Of a DNA stretch of 64,000 nt, positions 55,071 to 63,942 are shown in pieces (within the stretch, counting starts at the first letter, position 1; the number at the start of each line of letters is the position of its first letter). Source of the stretch: Propionibacteriaceae bacterium AM104-82. GTDB taxonomy: Bacteria; Actinomycetota; Actinomycetes; Propionibacteriales; Propionibacteriaceae. The DNA is taken from assembly GCA_027658995.1 (NCBI GenBank), contig JAQDQK010000005.1, positions 131,575 through 195,574 of the forward strand. Direction: 5' to 3'. Both the position numbers and the translations under genes were made by a program. The notes beneath the pieces were generated by a model. It searched no databases. It was not told the origin of the DNA and saw only the letters and a list, made by a program, of their open reading frames with translations.

Positions 55071-56057
55071 ATGCGCTCACTGCCCCTTCGACGCCTCGTC
55101 ACCGGCACTTTCGCGGCGTTTGCGCTTGCCGCCACCGCGTGTGCACCGACGGGGATCCAGGCCGGTAGTCCGACGCCCGGTTCACCCACTTCCGCGCCCT
55201 CTCCTGAGGACTCCTCGACCCCGATCGTGGTGAGCACCGAGACGGCCGATCCAACGCCCACCCCGACGCCGACTCCCACGCCGACGCCGACCCCCACCCC
55301 GACTCCCACGCCGACCCCGAAGGCCACGTACTCGGGCGACCCGGCGGCGCTGATCCCAGGCAAGAACCACATCGGCGCGGCGCAGGAGTACGTCTACCCC
55401 GCCAAGCTCGTGCAGCAGTGGCTGGAGGGTGAGGTCAAGCCGACGGAGAAGATCGTCTTCCTGACCTTCGACGACGGCCCCAACCACACCACGACCCCGA
55501 TCATCCTTGAGGCCTTGGAGAAAGCGGACGTCCACGCGACGTTCTTCGTGGTCGGTTCGATGCTCGACGATGCCCCCGACCTTCTGAAGAGGGAGATCGC
55601 CGAGGGGAACTCGGTCGCGCTGCACAGTTGGTCGCACAACTACAAGAAGCTGTACCCGGGTCGCAAGGCCAACGCGGACCGCGTCGCCGACGAGTATCAG
55701 AAGACGCTCGCGAAGATCCGCGAGATCCTCGGCCCCGACTTCAACACCGAGTCGTGGCGCTACCCGGGCGGCCACATGTCGTGGAAGAACATGGCGGCCT
55801 CCGACGCGTACCTGGCCAAGCAGGGCGTCGCGTGGGTCGACTGGAACGCGGACACGGCAGACAGCGCCCCGAAGGGCTCGCGCCCCACGACGGTGTCGCA
55901 ACTGGTCGCCAACGCGACCATGCCGATCAGCAGCGGCTTCCACGTCGCCGTCATCCTCGGCCACGACACCCCCGACAAGAAGCTGACGGCCGACTCGGTG
56001 TCCGGCATCATCGCCGCCTACAAGGAGGCCGGCTACAAGTTCGGCGTCCTGTCCTGA
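55071..56057 (+). CDS. polysaccharide deacetylase (NodB homology) lipoprotein
   Basis: The 328-residue protein has a signal peptide ending in LAATAC (lipobox Cys24). A Ser/Pro region and a Pro-Thr repeat linker follow (about 60-83, encoded by a simple repeat at 55246-55320). The NodB domain (about 120-328) has LTFDDGPNHTTTPIILEAL (motif 1 with the catalytic Asp pair), VALHSWSHNY (metal His pair), SWRYPGGHMSW (motif 3, Arg), VDWNADTADSAP (motif 4) and VILGHD (motif 5). It probably removes acetyl groups from peptidoglycan or another glycan at the cell surface. Confidence 0.92.
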   Translation: MRSLPLRRLVTGTFAAFALAATACAPTGIQAGSPTPGSPTSAPSPEDSSTPIVVSTETADPTPTPTPTPTPTPTPTPTPTPTPKATYSGDPAALIPGKNHIGAAQEYVYPAKLVQQWLEGEVKPTEKIVFLTFDDGPNHTTTPIILEALEKADVHATFFVVGSMLDDAPDLLKREIAEGNSVALHSWSHNYKKLYPGRKANADRVADEYQKTLAKIREILGPDFNTESWRYPGGHMSWKNMAASDAYLAKQGVAWVDWNADTADSAPKGSRPTTVSQLVANATMPISSGFHVAVILGHDTPDKKLTADSVSGIIAAYKEAGYKFGVLS

Positions 56058-56077
56058 CGCTCGGGTTGGCCCCGCAT

Positions 56078-56157
56078 TTGAGCATGTTTGGTTGCTCGTT
56101 GCCGATCTGATCGTTCAAACGCGTCGTTTGGGGCAACGAGTCACCAATCATGCTCAA
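56078..56157. repeat. 80-bp imperfect palindrome, copy 3 of 3
   Basis: It begins TTGAGCATGTTTGGTTGCTC and ends TCACCAATCATGCTCAA. The centre contains TGATCGTTCA (56108-56117), related to the TGAACGTTCA of copy 1. It lies between the deacetylase and gpmA genes. Confidence 0.88.
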
Positions 56158-56236
56158 CTCAGGTCCCGACCCGCTCCACCCCCTTTGCGGCCGACCCGAT
56201 CCTCGGCCGAGGGGCCCCGGACTGTAGGGTGATCCC

Positions 56237-56986
56237 ATGACCTCGAAGTTGATCCTGCTCCGCCATGGCGAGAGCGAATGGAACGCAAAGAACCTTTTCA
56301 CCGGCTGGGTGGACGTCGACATCAACGAGAAGGGTGTCGAGGAGGCGAAGAACGCGGCCAAGCTGCTGCAGTCGGAGGATCTGCTCCCCGATGTGCTGCA
56401 CACCTCGCTGCTGCGCCGCGCCATCCACACCGCCAACCTGGCGCTCGACGGCTGCGACCGTCACTGGATCCCCGTCAAGCGCAACTGGCGCCTCAACGAG
56501 CGCCACTACGGCAAGCTCCAGGGCCTGAACAAGACCGAGATCCGCGACCAGTTCGGCGAGGACCAGTTCATGCAGTGGCGTCGTAGCTACGACGTGCCGC
56601 CGCCGCCGATCGACCCCGACAACGAGTTCTCTCAGTACAACGACGCCCGCTACGCCGACATCCCGGCCGACGAGCGCCCGCTGACCGAGTGCCTCAAGGA
56701 CGTCGTCAACCGGATGCTCCCCTACTGGGAGGCGCACATCGTCCCCGACCTCGAGGCGGGCAAGACCGTCCTCGTGACGGCGCACGGCAACTCGCTGCGC
56801 GCGCTCGTCAAGCACCTCGACGGCATCTCCGACGACGACATCGCGGGCCTGACCATCCCCACGGGAATCCCGCTGTACTACGAACTCGACGAGGACCTGA
56901 AGCCGGTCACCCCCGGCGGCCGCTACCTCGACCCCGAGGCCGCTAAGGCGTCGATCGAGGCCGTGAAGAACCAGGGCAAGAAGTAA
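56237..56986 (+). CDS. gpmA: 2,3-bisphosphoglycerate-dependent phosphoglycerate mutase
   Basis: The 249-residue glycolytic enzyme has [10 protein letters not shown] with the phospho-acceptor His10, [39 protein letters not shown], the [14 protein letters not shown] signature of the dPGM family, and [15 protein letters not shown] (second catalytic His). It interconverts 3- and 2-phosphoglycerate. TAGGGT at 56225-56230 ends six bases before the ATG, indicating a leaderless mRNA. A strong terminator follows. Confidence 0.97.
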   Translation: MTSKLILLRHGESEWNAKNLFTGWVDVDINEKGVEEAKNAAKLLQSEDLLPDVLHTSLLRRAIHTANLALDGCDRHWIPVKRNWRLNERHYGKLQGLNKTEIRDQFGEDQFMQWRRSYDVPPPPIDPDNEFSQYNDARYADIPADERPLTECLKDVVNRMLPYWEAHIVPDLEAGKTVLVTAHGNSLRALVKHLDGISDDDIAGLTIPTGIPLYYELDEDLKPVTPGGRYLDPEAAKASIEAVKNQGKK

Positions 56987-57006
56987 CACCTTCGACCCAA
57001 TGATGT

Positions 57007-57036
57007 GAGGGCCGACCGGGCAACCGGTCGGCCCTC
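57007..57036 (+). terminator. terminator after gpmA
   Basis: GAGGGCCGACCGG (57007-57019) and CCGGTCGGCCCTC (57024-57036) form a perfect 13-bp stem with the loop GCAA, 20 bp past the stop. Confidence 0.87.
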
Positions 57037-57137
57037 GCTCTGTCCTGGCTTGGGCGGCCACTGGCTCGGCTCGGGCTCAGTCCGCCAGGTGCCGGGCGCG
57101 CGACGGCGACGAAGGGCCGTGGCTTAGGCTGGCTGAC

Positions 57138-57869
57138 ATGAAGACAGCGGTCGTGACAGGGGCAAGTTCGGGCATCGGAGAGGCGACCGCGCGGTTGCTG
57201 GCGGCAGAGGGGTTCCGCGTGATCTGCGCGGCGCGGCGCGTCGAGCGGATCGAGGAACTCGCCCGCGAGATCGACGGCGTGGCGATCCGGTGCGACGTGA
57301 CCTCCCAGCAGGACGTGGAGGCGCTCGCCGCAGCCGTCGACGGCAGCCTCGACGTGCTCGTCAACAACGCGGGCGGCGCCGTCGGGCTCGAGCCGGTCGC
57401 CGAGGCCGACCTCGACGCCTGGGAGACCATGCTGCAGACCAACCTGATCGGCACCGCGCGCGTCACCAAGGCGCTGCTTCCGGCGCTGCTGGCCGCGGAG
57501 GGCGTCATCGTGTTCGTGACCTCCGTCGCCGCAGACGCGGGCTACGAGGGCGGCGGGGGCTACTGCGCGGCCAAGGCGGGCGAGCGCTCGATGGTCGAGG
57601 CGATGCGTCTCGAACTGTTCGACAAGCCGGTCCGCATCACGGAGATCAGCCCAGGCATGGTCCACACCGAGGAGTTCTCGCTGACCCGCTTCGGCGGCGA
57701 CCAGGCGCGGGCCGACGCCGTCTACCAGGGCGTCGCCGAGCCCCTCACCGCAAGTGACGTCGGGGAAGCCATCGTGTGGATGGCGACCCGCCCCTCACAC
57801 GTCAACATCGACCGGATGACGATCCGCCCGCGGGCCCAGGCCGCGCAGCACAAGGTCCACCGGGGCTGA
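57138..57869 (+). CDS. short-chain dehydrogenase/reductase (YdfG-like)
   Basis: The 243-residue SDR has TGASSGIGEATARLL (coenzyme binding), CAARRVERIEEL (Arg favours NADP), LVNNAGGAVGL, a Ser in FVTSVAADAGYEG, and YCAAK (catalytic Tyr and Lys). It ends with SPGMVHTEEFSL. It is similar in form to YdfG-type 3-hydroxy acid dehydrogenases, but the substrate is open. TAGGCT (57125-57130) ends seven bases before the ATG (leaderless). Confidence 0.9.
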   Translation: MKTAVVTGASSGIGEATARLLAAEGFRVICAARRVERIEELAREIDGVAIRCDVTSQQDVEALAAAVDGSLDVLVNNAGGAVGLEPVAEADLDAWETMLQTNLIGTARVTKALLPALLAAEGVIVFVTSVAADAGYEGGGGYCAAKAGERSMVEAMRLELFDKPVRITEISPGMVHTEEFSLTRFGGDQARADAVYQGVAEPLTASDVGEAIVWMATRPSHVNIDRMTIRPRAQAAQHKVHRG

Positions 57870-57878
57870 CGGGGCGGC

Positions 57879-59282
57879 TCAGCCGTCCTTGCGATCCGAC
57901 TCGTCGTCGGGGGCGTCGTTGCCGCGGACGCGGAACAGGCGGCGCCAGGCCGACTGCTGGTCGAGCACCTCTTCGCCGGGAACCGGCTGCTCGCTCCTGC
58001 GTGAACCGCGGCCGCGCACCAGCGTGCGGAAGAAGGCGGCGGCGCGCTCGGACTCGGTGCCGACCGCCTGGCCGTCGTCGGTGGCCCAGTTGATGTCTGC
58101 GGCCGTCCGGTCGCCGGTGCGCAGGTCTGTCAGGTCTCCCAGGTAGCGCATCAGGACCGCGGCAACCGCGGCAACCGGGACGGCAAGGAAGGCGCCGATG
58201 ATGCCCGCCCAGGTGCCGCCCAGCAGCACCGCGAGCAGCACGATCACCGGGTGCAGCTGCATCACACGGGACTGCAGCAGCGGCTGAAGGATGTGACCCT
58301 CCAACTGCTGGACGCCGAGCACCACGGCCAGCACGAGCAGCGCCGTCGTCACCCCGTTCGACACCAGCGCCACGAGGACGGCGATGGTGCCCGCCGTCAC
58401 GGCACCGACGATCGGGATGAAGCCCGCCATGAACGTCAGTACGGCGATCGGGAACGCCAGCGGGACGCCAAGCAGGAACGCGCCGAGGCCGATGAAGAAC
58501 GCGTCGACGAAGCTGACGATCGCCTGCGTGCGGATGTAGCCCGACAGCGTGTTCCACATCCGGGTGAGCAGCTCCGAGGCGTGGAAACCGGCCCTGCGGC
58601 CGACGATCCGCCGGATCCAGCCGACGAACTTGTGGCCGTCCTTGAGCATGAAGAACGTGACGATCAGCGTCGTCAGGAGCGTGACGACCGCGGAGCCGAC
58701 GCTGCCGCCGATGTTGACGAGCGAGGTGGCGATGTCACCGCTGCGGTCCTGCAGCCAGGCGACGGCCTGCGAGATGTAGTCGTTGATCTGCTCGTCGTTG
58801 ATGTTCAGCGGCGGGCCAGCAAGCCAGGCCTGGATCCGACGGATGCCGTCGAGGCTCTGGGTGCGCAGCGCGTCCCACTGGTTGGCCACGGAGGGCGCGA
58901 TGAGACCGATCAGGCCAGCGATCACCCCGACGCCAAGCAGCAGCGCCGCGATGGCACCCAGCGCGTAGGGGGCGCCCCAGCGCCGCAACTGCGCCGTGAC
59001 TGGGTAGAGCACCGAGGCGAGCAGCAGCCCGAGCAGCACCGGCATGATGGCGCCGGAGATGTACTTCAGCCCGATGCCGATCACCACGAGCCCTGCGACG
59101 ATGAGCAGGAACCGCCCCGACCAGGCGGCGGCCCACTTGCCCGCCTCGCCGATCACGTCGGCCCGGTCGACCGGATTCTCCGGGTCGTAGGTCGGTAGGG
59201 CCTCCAACTCGCTGTCGGTCAGCCCCTCCGGTCGCTCCTCGGCCTTCGGCTCCTCCGCAAGCGGTTCGCGCTCCTCGCTCAA
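57879..59282 (-). CDS. AI-2E family transporter (PerM/UPF0118)
   Basis: The 467-residue membrane protein has an acidic N-terminus (about 1-50) and about seven to eight membrane segments. The family signature region is visible as FFIGLGAFLLGVPLAFPIAV, GFIPIVGAVTAGTIAV and LQPLLQSRVMQLHPVIVLLAVLLGG. A charged C-terminal tail of about 75 residues follows. The family name comes from TqsA; other members are Na+/H+ antiporters or permeases, so AI-2 export is not implied. The start is TTG 59282 with GGGAGGG five bases upstream; no in-frame ATG or GTG fits better. Confidence 0.88.
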   Translation of the reverse strand: MSEEREPLAEEPKAEERPEGLTDSELEALPTYDPENPVDRADVIGEAGKWAAAWSGRFLLIVAGLVVIGIGLKYISGAIMPVLLGLLLASVLYPVTAQLRRWGAPYALGAIAALLLGVGVIAGLIGLIAPSVANQWDALRTQSLDGIRRIQAWLAGPPLNINDEQINDYISQAVAWLQDRSGDIATSLVNIGGSVGSAVVTLLTTLIVTFFMLKDGHKFVGWIRRIVGRRAGFHASELLTRMWNTLSGYIRTQAIVSFVDAFFIGLGAFLLGVPLAFPIAVLTFMAGFIPIVGAVTAGTIAVLVALVSNGVTTALLVLAVVLGVQQLEGHILQPLLQSRVMQLHPVIVLLAVLLGGTWAGIIGAFLAVPVAAVAAVLMRYLGDLTDLRTGDRTAADINWATDDGQAVGTESERAAAFFRTLVRGRGSRRSEQPVPGEEVLDQQSAWRRLFRVRGNDAPDDESDRKDG

Positions 59283-59366
59283 GAGACCCTCCCAAAGATC
59301 GTCGTCCGACCACCCTACTCGCGACCACCCCCACGGCGCGTGCGACCACGGTGCAGTCGAACGCGA

Positions 59367-59396
59367 AACGGCCCCAGGGAAACCCCTGGGGCCGTT
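59367..59396 (-). terminator. terminator of the transcarboxylase operon
   Basis: AACGGCCCCAGGG (59367-59379) pairs with CCCTGGGGCCGTT (59384-59396) around a four-base loop. It lies 11 bp beyond the 1.3S stop codon. Confidence 0.85.
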
Positions 59397-59407
59397 CGCA
59401 TCACAAC

Positions 59408-59767
59408 TCAGAGCTCGATGAGAGCCTGTCCGCCCTGGACGGCGTCGCCGGGGGCGACCAGCACGGCCGACACCTTGCCCGCCGCGGGGGCCTTGATCTC
59501 GGTCTCCATCTTCATGGCCTCGAGGATCAGAAGCACCTGGTCGGCCTCGATCTCCTCGCCCTCCTGGACGAGGATCCGTGCGACCGAGCCCGCGAGGGGG
59601 GCGAGCACCGCGTTGGAGCTTGCCGCCGTCATCGAGGCCTTGGTCGGGATGGGGTTCGACCCACCGTTGACGCCGATCACGATCGGGCCCAGCCCCTGGG
59701 GCTGCTCCTCCTCGACCTCGACGTCGATCTCGTACTCCGTCTGGTTGACGGTCACCTTCAGCTTCAT
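59408..59767 (-). CDS. methylmalonyl-CoA carboxytransferase 1.3S biotinyl subunit
   Basis: The 119-residue biotin carrier starts [20 protein letters not shown]. It has a variable linker and a biotinyl domain with EAMKMET (biotinylated Lys about 86) and ends with [14 protein letters not shown]. This matches the 1.3S subunit of the Propionibacterium transcarboxylase, which shuttles carboxybiotin between the 12S and 5S subunits. Two adjacent ATGs exist; the second (59767) has the better distance from AAGGAG. It is the last gene of the operon. Confidence 0.94.
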   Translation of the reverse strand: MKLKVTVNQTEYEIDVEVEEEQPQGLGPIVIGVNGGSNPIPTKASMTAASSNAVLAPLAGSVARILVQEGEEIEADQVLLILEAMKMETEIKAPAAGKVSAVLVAPGDAVQGGQALIEL

Positions 59768-59776
59768 CATTTCTCC

Positions 59777-60037
59777 TTAGCGAACGTGCGGGACGGAGCG
59801 GTCATGGATGCGGTTGCGCGAGGCCGCGGCCCAGCGGTTCTGCGAACCGTAACGGATCGCGCGGACCTTGGCCTTGTGGCCGAAGTACGCGGCGACCGCT
59901 GCGCCGATGGCGATGAGGTCCGCTTCGGGGATCGCCTGCTGTTCCTCCAGCTTGGCGACCTTTGACTCGAGACGAGATACCTGTTCCGTGAGCGCCACGA
60001 CGGCGTCGCGGAGCTCCTGCAGCGTGTTGTCTTCCAT
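59777..60037 (-). CDS. small conserved protein of the transcarboxylase operon
   Basis: The 86-residue protein has a predicted coiled coil (about 5-35, LRDAVVALTEQVSRLESKVA). It then has IPEADLIAIGAAVAAYFGHKAKVRAI, and a basic tail with RWAAASRNRIHDRSVPHVR. The second part resembles the short regions found with acyl-CoA carboxylase and decarboxylase subunits (AAVAAYLG...W...GR). It lies 11 bp after the 12S stop and 9 bp before the 1.3S start. It may hold the complex together or link biotin carrier and carboxyltransferase. No function is established from sequence. Confidence 0.75.
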   Translation of the reverse strand: MEDNTLQELRDAVVALTEQVSRLESKVAKLEEQQAIPEADLIAIGAAVAAYFGHKAKVRAIRYGSQNRWAAASRNRIHDRSVPHVR

Positions 60038-60048
60038 CGTCGATCCGA

Positions 60049-61605
60049 TCAGGCCGGGCCGAGGCCGTGCTTCTTGGCCGGACGCAGTTCGCGCTTGCCG
60101 ACGAGCAGTTCGAGCGCCATCGCGATCTGGCGACGGGTGTCTGCCGGATCGATGATGTCGTCGACCAGGCCACGGCTGGCGGCCATGTACGGCGTGGAGA
60201 AGGTCTCGCGGTACTCCTCGACCAGCTCGGAGCGCTTGGCGTCCTTGTCCTCGGCTGCCTCGATCTCCTTGCGGAAGACGACGTTTGCCGCGCCCTCGGC
60301 GCCCATCACGGCGATCTCGGCGGTCGGCCAGGCGAATACCTTGTCAGCGCCGAGGTCCTTCGAGCACATGGCCAGGTAGGCGCCGCCGTAGGCCTTGCGC
60401 AGCACCACGGTGATCTTCGGGACGGTCGCAGCGGAGTAGGCGTAGAGCATCTTCGCGCCGTGGCGGATGATGCCGTTGTGCTCCTGCGCGACGCCCGGCA
60501 GGAAGCCCGGCACGTCGACCAGGTTCACCACGGGGATGTTGAACGCGTTGCAGAACCGGACGAACTTGCTCGCCTTGTCGGAGGAGTCGATGTCGAGCAC
60601 GCCCGACATGACGCTCGGCTGGTTCGCGATGATGCCGACGGTGCGGCCGACGACGCGGCCGAAGCCGACGACGATGTTCTGTGCCCAACCGGCCTGCACC
60701 TCGAGGAAGTCGGCGTGGTCGACGATCTCGCGGATGATGTCGCGGATGTCGTAGCCCTTGTTGCCCTCGACGGGCAGGATGTCGCGCAGCTTCTCGTTGG
60801 GCTCCACCACATAGTCGGGATCGACGATGGGGGCGTCCTCGGTGTTGTTCTGCGGCAGGAAGCTGAGCAGCTTCTTCGCGATCAGGATGGCCTGCTCGTC
60901 ATCGTCGGCGACGAAGTGGACGACGCCGGAGCGACCCATGTGCGCATCGGCGCCACCAAGGTCGTCCTGCGACACCTCTTCGCCGGTGACCTGCTTGATC
61001 ACGCCCGGGCCCGTGATGAACATGTGGGCCTTGCGGGTCTGGATGATGAAGTCGGTCAGCGCGGGCGAGTAGGCCGCGCCACCGGCGCAGGGGCCGGCGA
61101 TGATCGAGATCTGCGGCACCGCGCCCGAGAGGAGCACGTTGGCGTAGAACACCTTGCCGTAGCCGGACAGCGAGTCGATGCCCTCCTGGACGCGGGCGCC
61201 GCCCGAGTCGTTGATGAAGACGAACGGGGTGCCGGTCATCAGCGAGGCCTTGAGTGCCTCGGTGACCTTGATCGAGTGGGCCTCGCCCGCCGAGCCGCCC
61301 ATGACGGTGAAGTCCTGGGAGGCGACGTGGACGGGGCGGCCGAGGACCGATCCGGAGCCGGTCACCACGCCGTCGGCGGGCATGTCGGCCTTGTCCATCC
61401 CGAAGGTGGTGGTGCGGTTGCGACGGAAGGCGCCGTCCTCCTGGAACGAGCCGTCGTCGAGCAGGGCCGAGATGCGCTCGCGGGCGCTCAGCTTGCCCTG
61501 GGCGTGCTGCTTCTCGATGCGCTTCTCGCCGCCGCCGGCCTCAACCGTGGCGCGACGCTCGTCGAGCTGCGCGAGGCGGTCTGCCATCGTGTGCTGGGTA
61601 GCCAT
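60049..61605 (-). CDS. methylmalonyl-CoA carboxytransferase 12S subunit
   Basis: The 518-residue carboxyltransferase is of the acyl-CoA type. The N-terminal half has ARERISALLDDGSF, ASQDFTVMGGSAGEAH, FINDSGGARVQEGIDSLSGY and GPCAGGAAYSPALTDF (CoA/oxyanion site). The C-terminal half has VGIIANQPSVMSGVLDIDSS, LVDVPGFLPGVAQEHNGII and RKAYGGAYLAMCSKDLGAD. It transfers the carboxyl group from methylmalonyl-CoA to biotin, giving propionyl-CoA. The length and operon order (5S, 12S, small protein, 1.3S) fit the transcarboxylase. ATP-dependent propionyl-CoA carboxylase is unlikely given the 5S partner. Confidence 0.95.
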   Translation of the reverse strand: MATQHTMADRLAQLDERRATVEAGGGEKRIEKQHAQGKLSARERISALLDDGSFQEDGAFRRNRTTTFGMDKADMPADGVVTGSGSVLGRPVHVASQDFTVMGGSAGEAHSIKVTEALKASLMTGTPFVFINDSGGARVQEGIDSLSGYGKVFYANVLLSGAVPQISIIAGPCAGGAAYSPALTDFIIQTRKAHMFITGPGVIKQVTGEEVSQDDLGGADAHMGRSGVVHFVADDDEQAILIAKKLLSFLPQNNTEDAPIVDPDYVVEPNEKLRDILPVEGNKGYDIRDIIREIVDHADFLEVQAGWAQNIVVGFGRVVGRTVGIIANQPSVMSGVLDIDSSDKASKFVRFCNAFNIPVVNLVDVPGFLPGVAQEHNGIIRHGAKMLYAYSAATVPKITVVLRKAYGGAYLAMCSKDLGADKVFAWPTAEIAVMGAEGAANVVFRKEIEAAEDKDAKRSELVEEYRETFSTPYMAASRGLVDDIIDPADTRRQIAMALELLVGKRELRPAKKHGLGPA

Positions 61606-61615
61606 CTGTATCTCC

Positions 61616-63112
61616 TTAGGCCGGTTCGACCGCGACGCTGTGCTGGCGACCGGCGATGGTGACGTTGTACTTGATGGGGCCGTTGATGCCCTGCTGCGGA
61701 GCCGCGCCAGCGCCTGCCTTCTCGGCCGCGAGCTGGGCCGGGGTCTTGGCGACCGACTTGGGGCCCTCGTGGCGGGACTGGAAGAACTTCGGCGCGACGC
61801 CCGGGAACATGGCGTTGGTGAGGACGTCCTCCTCCGAGCCGTCGAAGCCCTCGAGCTTCGCGGCGCCGGCGGCCAGTTCGTCCCACTCGGGCTTGAGCAG
61901 GTCGGCCGGGCGGACGTCGATCGACTCCTTCTTCGCCTGCGCCTTGGCCAGTTCGACGACCTCGGGGTTACGCTCCCCGAGGGCCTCGCCGTAGTAGCCG
62001 AGCATCAGGTCGGCGAACTCGCCGGTCATCACCTTGTAGCGGCCCATCAGCACGTTGAACACGGCCTGGGTGCCGACGATCTGCGACGACGGGGTCACCA
62101 GCGGTGGGTAGCCTGCGTCGGCCTTCACCCGCGGCACCTCCTCCATGACCTCGCGGATGCGGTCGCCCGCGCCCTGGGCCTTGAGCTGCGACTCCATGTT
62201 GGAGAGCATGCCGCCGGGGATCTGCGAGGAGAAGATGTCTGTGTCGACAAGCGTCGCCGACTCGAACTCCTTGTACTTCGGCCGCACGTTGGCGAAGTGG
62301 TCGCGGATGCGGAGCAGGCGCTCCATGTCGAGATCGGTGTAGTAGTCGGTGCCCTCAAGCATCGCAACCAGCGACTCGGTCGGGTTGTGACCGGGGCCGA
62401 GCGACATCGAGGAGATCGCGGTGTCGACGACGTCGGCGCCAGCCTCGATGGCCTTCATCAGCGCGACGAGCGTGACGCCGGTGGTCGAGTGGCAGTGCAC
62501 GTTGATCTGCACGTCACCGTAGGTGTCCTTGATGCCCTTGACGATGTCGTAGGCGGGCTGCGGCTGCAGGAGGGCCGCCATGTCCTTCAGTGCGATGGAC
62601 TCGGCGCCCATGTCCAGGAGTTGCCCGGCCAGCTTGATGTAGCCGTCGACGGTGTGCACCGGGGAGACGGTGTAGCAGATCGTGCCCTGGGCGTGCTTGC
62701 CGACGGACTTCACCGCTGCCATGGCCTTGGCCATGTTGCGGGGGTCGTTGAGGGCGTCGAACACGCGGAAGACGTCCATGCCGTTCTCGGCGGACTTCTC
62801 CACGAACTTGTCGACGACCATGTCCTCGTAGTGGCGGTAGCCGAGCAGGTTCTGGCCGCGCAGCAGCATCTGCAGGCGCGAGTTGGGCATCAACTCGCGG
62901 AACGTCCGCAGGCGCTTCCAGGGGTCTTCATTGAGGAAGCGGATGCACGCGTCAAACGTCGCGCCGCCCCAGCATTCGACAGACCAGAAACCGGCCTTGT
63001 CGATATCTTCACACGCATCGACCATGTCTTCCATGGCCATGCGGGTCGCCATCAAACTCTGATGTGCGTCGCGGAGGACGAGCTCCGTCACGCCGATCTT
63101 TCGCGCAGTCAT
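61616..63112 (-). CDS. methylmalonyl-CoA carboxytransferase 5S subunit
   Basis: The 498-residue subunit starts MTARKIGVTELVLRDAHQSL and has the pyruvate-carboxylase-type TIM barrel: LRDAHQS (metal Asp), ECWGGATFDACIRFL, MLLRGQNLLGYRHY, ALKDMAALL (carbamylated Lys), NVHCHSTTG (metal His pair) and SQIPGGMLSNM. The C-terminal domain is that of the 5S protein (GPIKYNVTIAGRQHSVAVEP). It moves CO2 from biotin to pyruvate, forming oxaloacetate. I chose ATG 63112 over an upstream TTG at 63124. TAGGAT about 40 bases upstream is a candidate -10. Confidence 0.96.
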   Translation of the reverse strand: MTARKIGVTELVLRDAHQSLMATRMAMEDMVDACEDIDKAGFWSVECWGGATFDACIRFLNEDPWKRLRTFRELMPNSRLQMLLRGQNLLGYRHYEDMVVDKFVEKSAENGMDVFRVFDALNDPRNMAKAMAAVKSVGKHAQGTICYTVSPVHTVDGYIKLAGQLLDMGAESIALKDMAALLQPQPAYDIVKGIKDTYGDVQINVHCHSTTGVTLVALMKAIEAGADVVDTAISSMSLGPGHNPTESLVAMLEGTDYYTDLDMERLLRIRDHFANVRPKYKEFESATLVDTDIFSSQIPGGMLSNMESQLKAQGAGDRIREVMEEVPRVKADAGYPPLVTPSSQIVGTQAVFNVLMGRYKVMTGEFADLMLGYYGEALGERNPEVVELAKAQAKKESIDVRPADLLKPEWDELAAGAAKLEGFDGSEEDVLTNAMFPGVAPKFFQSRHEGPKSVAKTPAQLAAEKAGAGAAPQQGINGPIKYNVTIAGRQHSVAVEPA

Positions 63113-63124
63113 GAGTACATCCAA

Positions 63125-63942
63125 TCACGTCCCTTGGGGCGTATCCTAGGCACCCCCCGATCAACTGGTCTGACCTATTCGGGTAGGGTGGGTCGCGATC
63201 GGCCAAATGGCCCCGACGGCGCAGGACACGCAGCGGGCGGATCTCGAGGCAATGCCGAGATCCGCCCGCTCGCTCCTCAGGGGGGACTGAGGTTCACACC
63301 CCGGTCTCGGCGGCCTGAGCCGCCCGCGACCAGGAAATCCTTGGCTGCCTTCTCGCTTCGCGAGGGCTCTCACCCCGCGTCACGCGATCCGGCTTTCATG
63401 TCAGTTAGCGGGCCGTTCCAACCATAATGTCGGCGACGCTTTCTGTCACGAGTGCAGACATTACTCTGCCCGAAATCGGACCCGCAATGACCCCCCCATT
63501 AACAGCAGCAGATATTGGATAGCAATTCTCGCTAAATGGTCGGGCATTGCCGCTGCTTTGTGGGCAGCGAACCGCGAACTCGGCGCCCACAAGGGCTTGA
63601 GTCGAGCAAGGGCCGTGCGACCAGCGGCGATGCATGCCGAGCGGACACCTGGCGAGCGGCGCGACGCGGGCCGGCCTTCCCTCCCTGTCACCCACCAGTT
63701 GATTCGCATCGCGTCCGCGCATCGGCGTGTCGCGGGACGCTCTGGCCGCGTCCGAATGAGTGGTCGCGCACTCTCTGCGCGAGGAGTTCTTTCGGTCGGG
63801 CCGCCGCTGAAAAGGGTCGTGCATGTTGTCGCATGGGCAGGCAGGATCCGTCGTGTTCCCGAGGCCCATTACCGTTCGGCCACAAGGGGGGACACCGCAG
63901 CGGACCCCGCATCCGGGTCGATGTTTCACCTCGGTAGTCTTG
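63125..63942. other. sparsely coding region upstream of the transcarboxylase operon
   Basis: There are no frames with convincing protein composition. The open frames on either strand are rich in Arg, Cys and Pro and contain no motif. A strong hairpin lies at 63232-63270. The part from about 63420 on is less GC-rich and may be decayed DNA next to the mobile element at the right edge. Confidence 0.5.
63232..63270. terminator. strong stem-loop upstream of the transcarboxylase operon
   Basis: AGCGGGCGGATCTCG (63232-63246) and its exact complement (63256-63270) form a 15-bp stem with a nine-base loop. It is about 120 bp before the 5S start, so it could end transcription arriving from the right. 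No gene that would need it is visible. Confidence 0.6.

Noticed and set aside
61178..63427. A 749-residue open frame on the plus strand across the transcarboxylase genes
   Set aside because: It is antisense to three clearly recognisable subunits and has no motif; it is a composition artefact.
63405..63929. A 174-residue minus-strand frame near the right edge
   Set aside because: Composition is rich in Arg, Cys and Pro with no motif, no ribosome-binding site and no codon preference like neighbouring genes.
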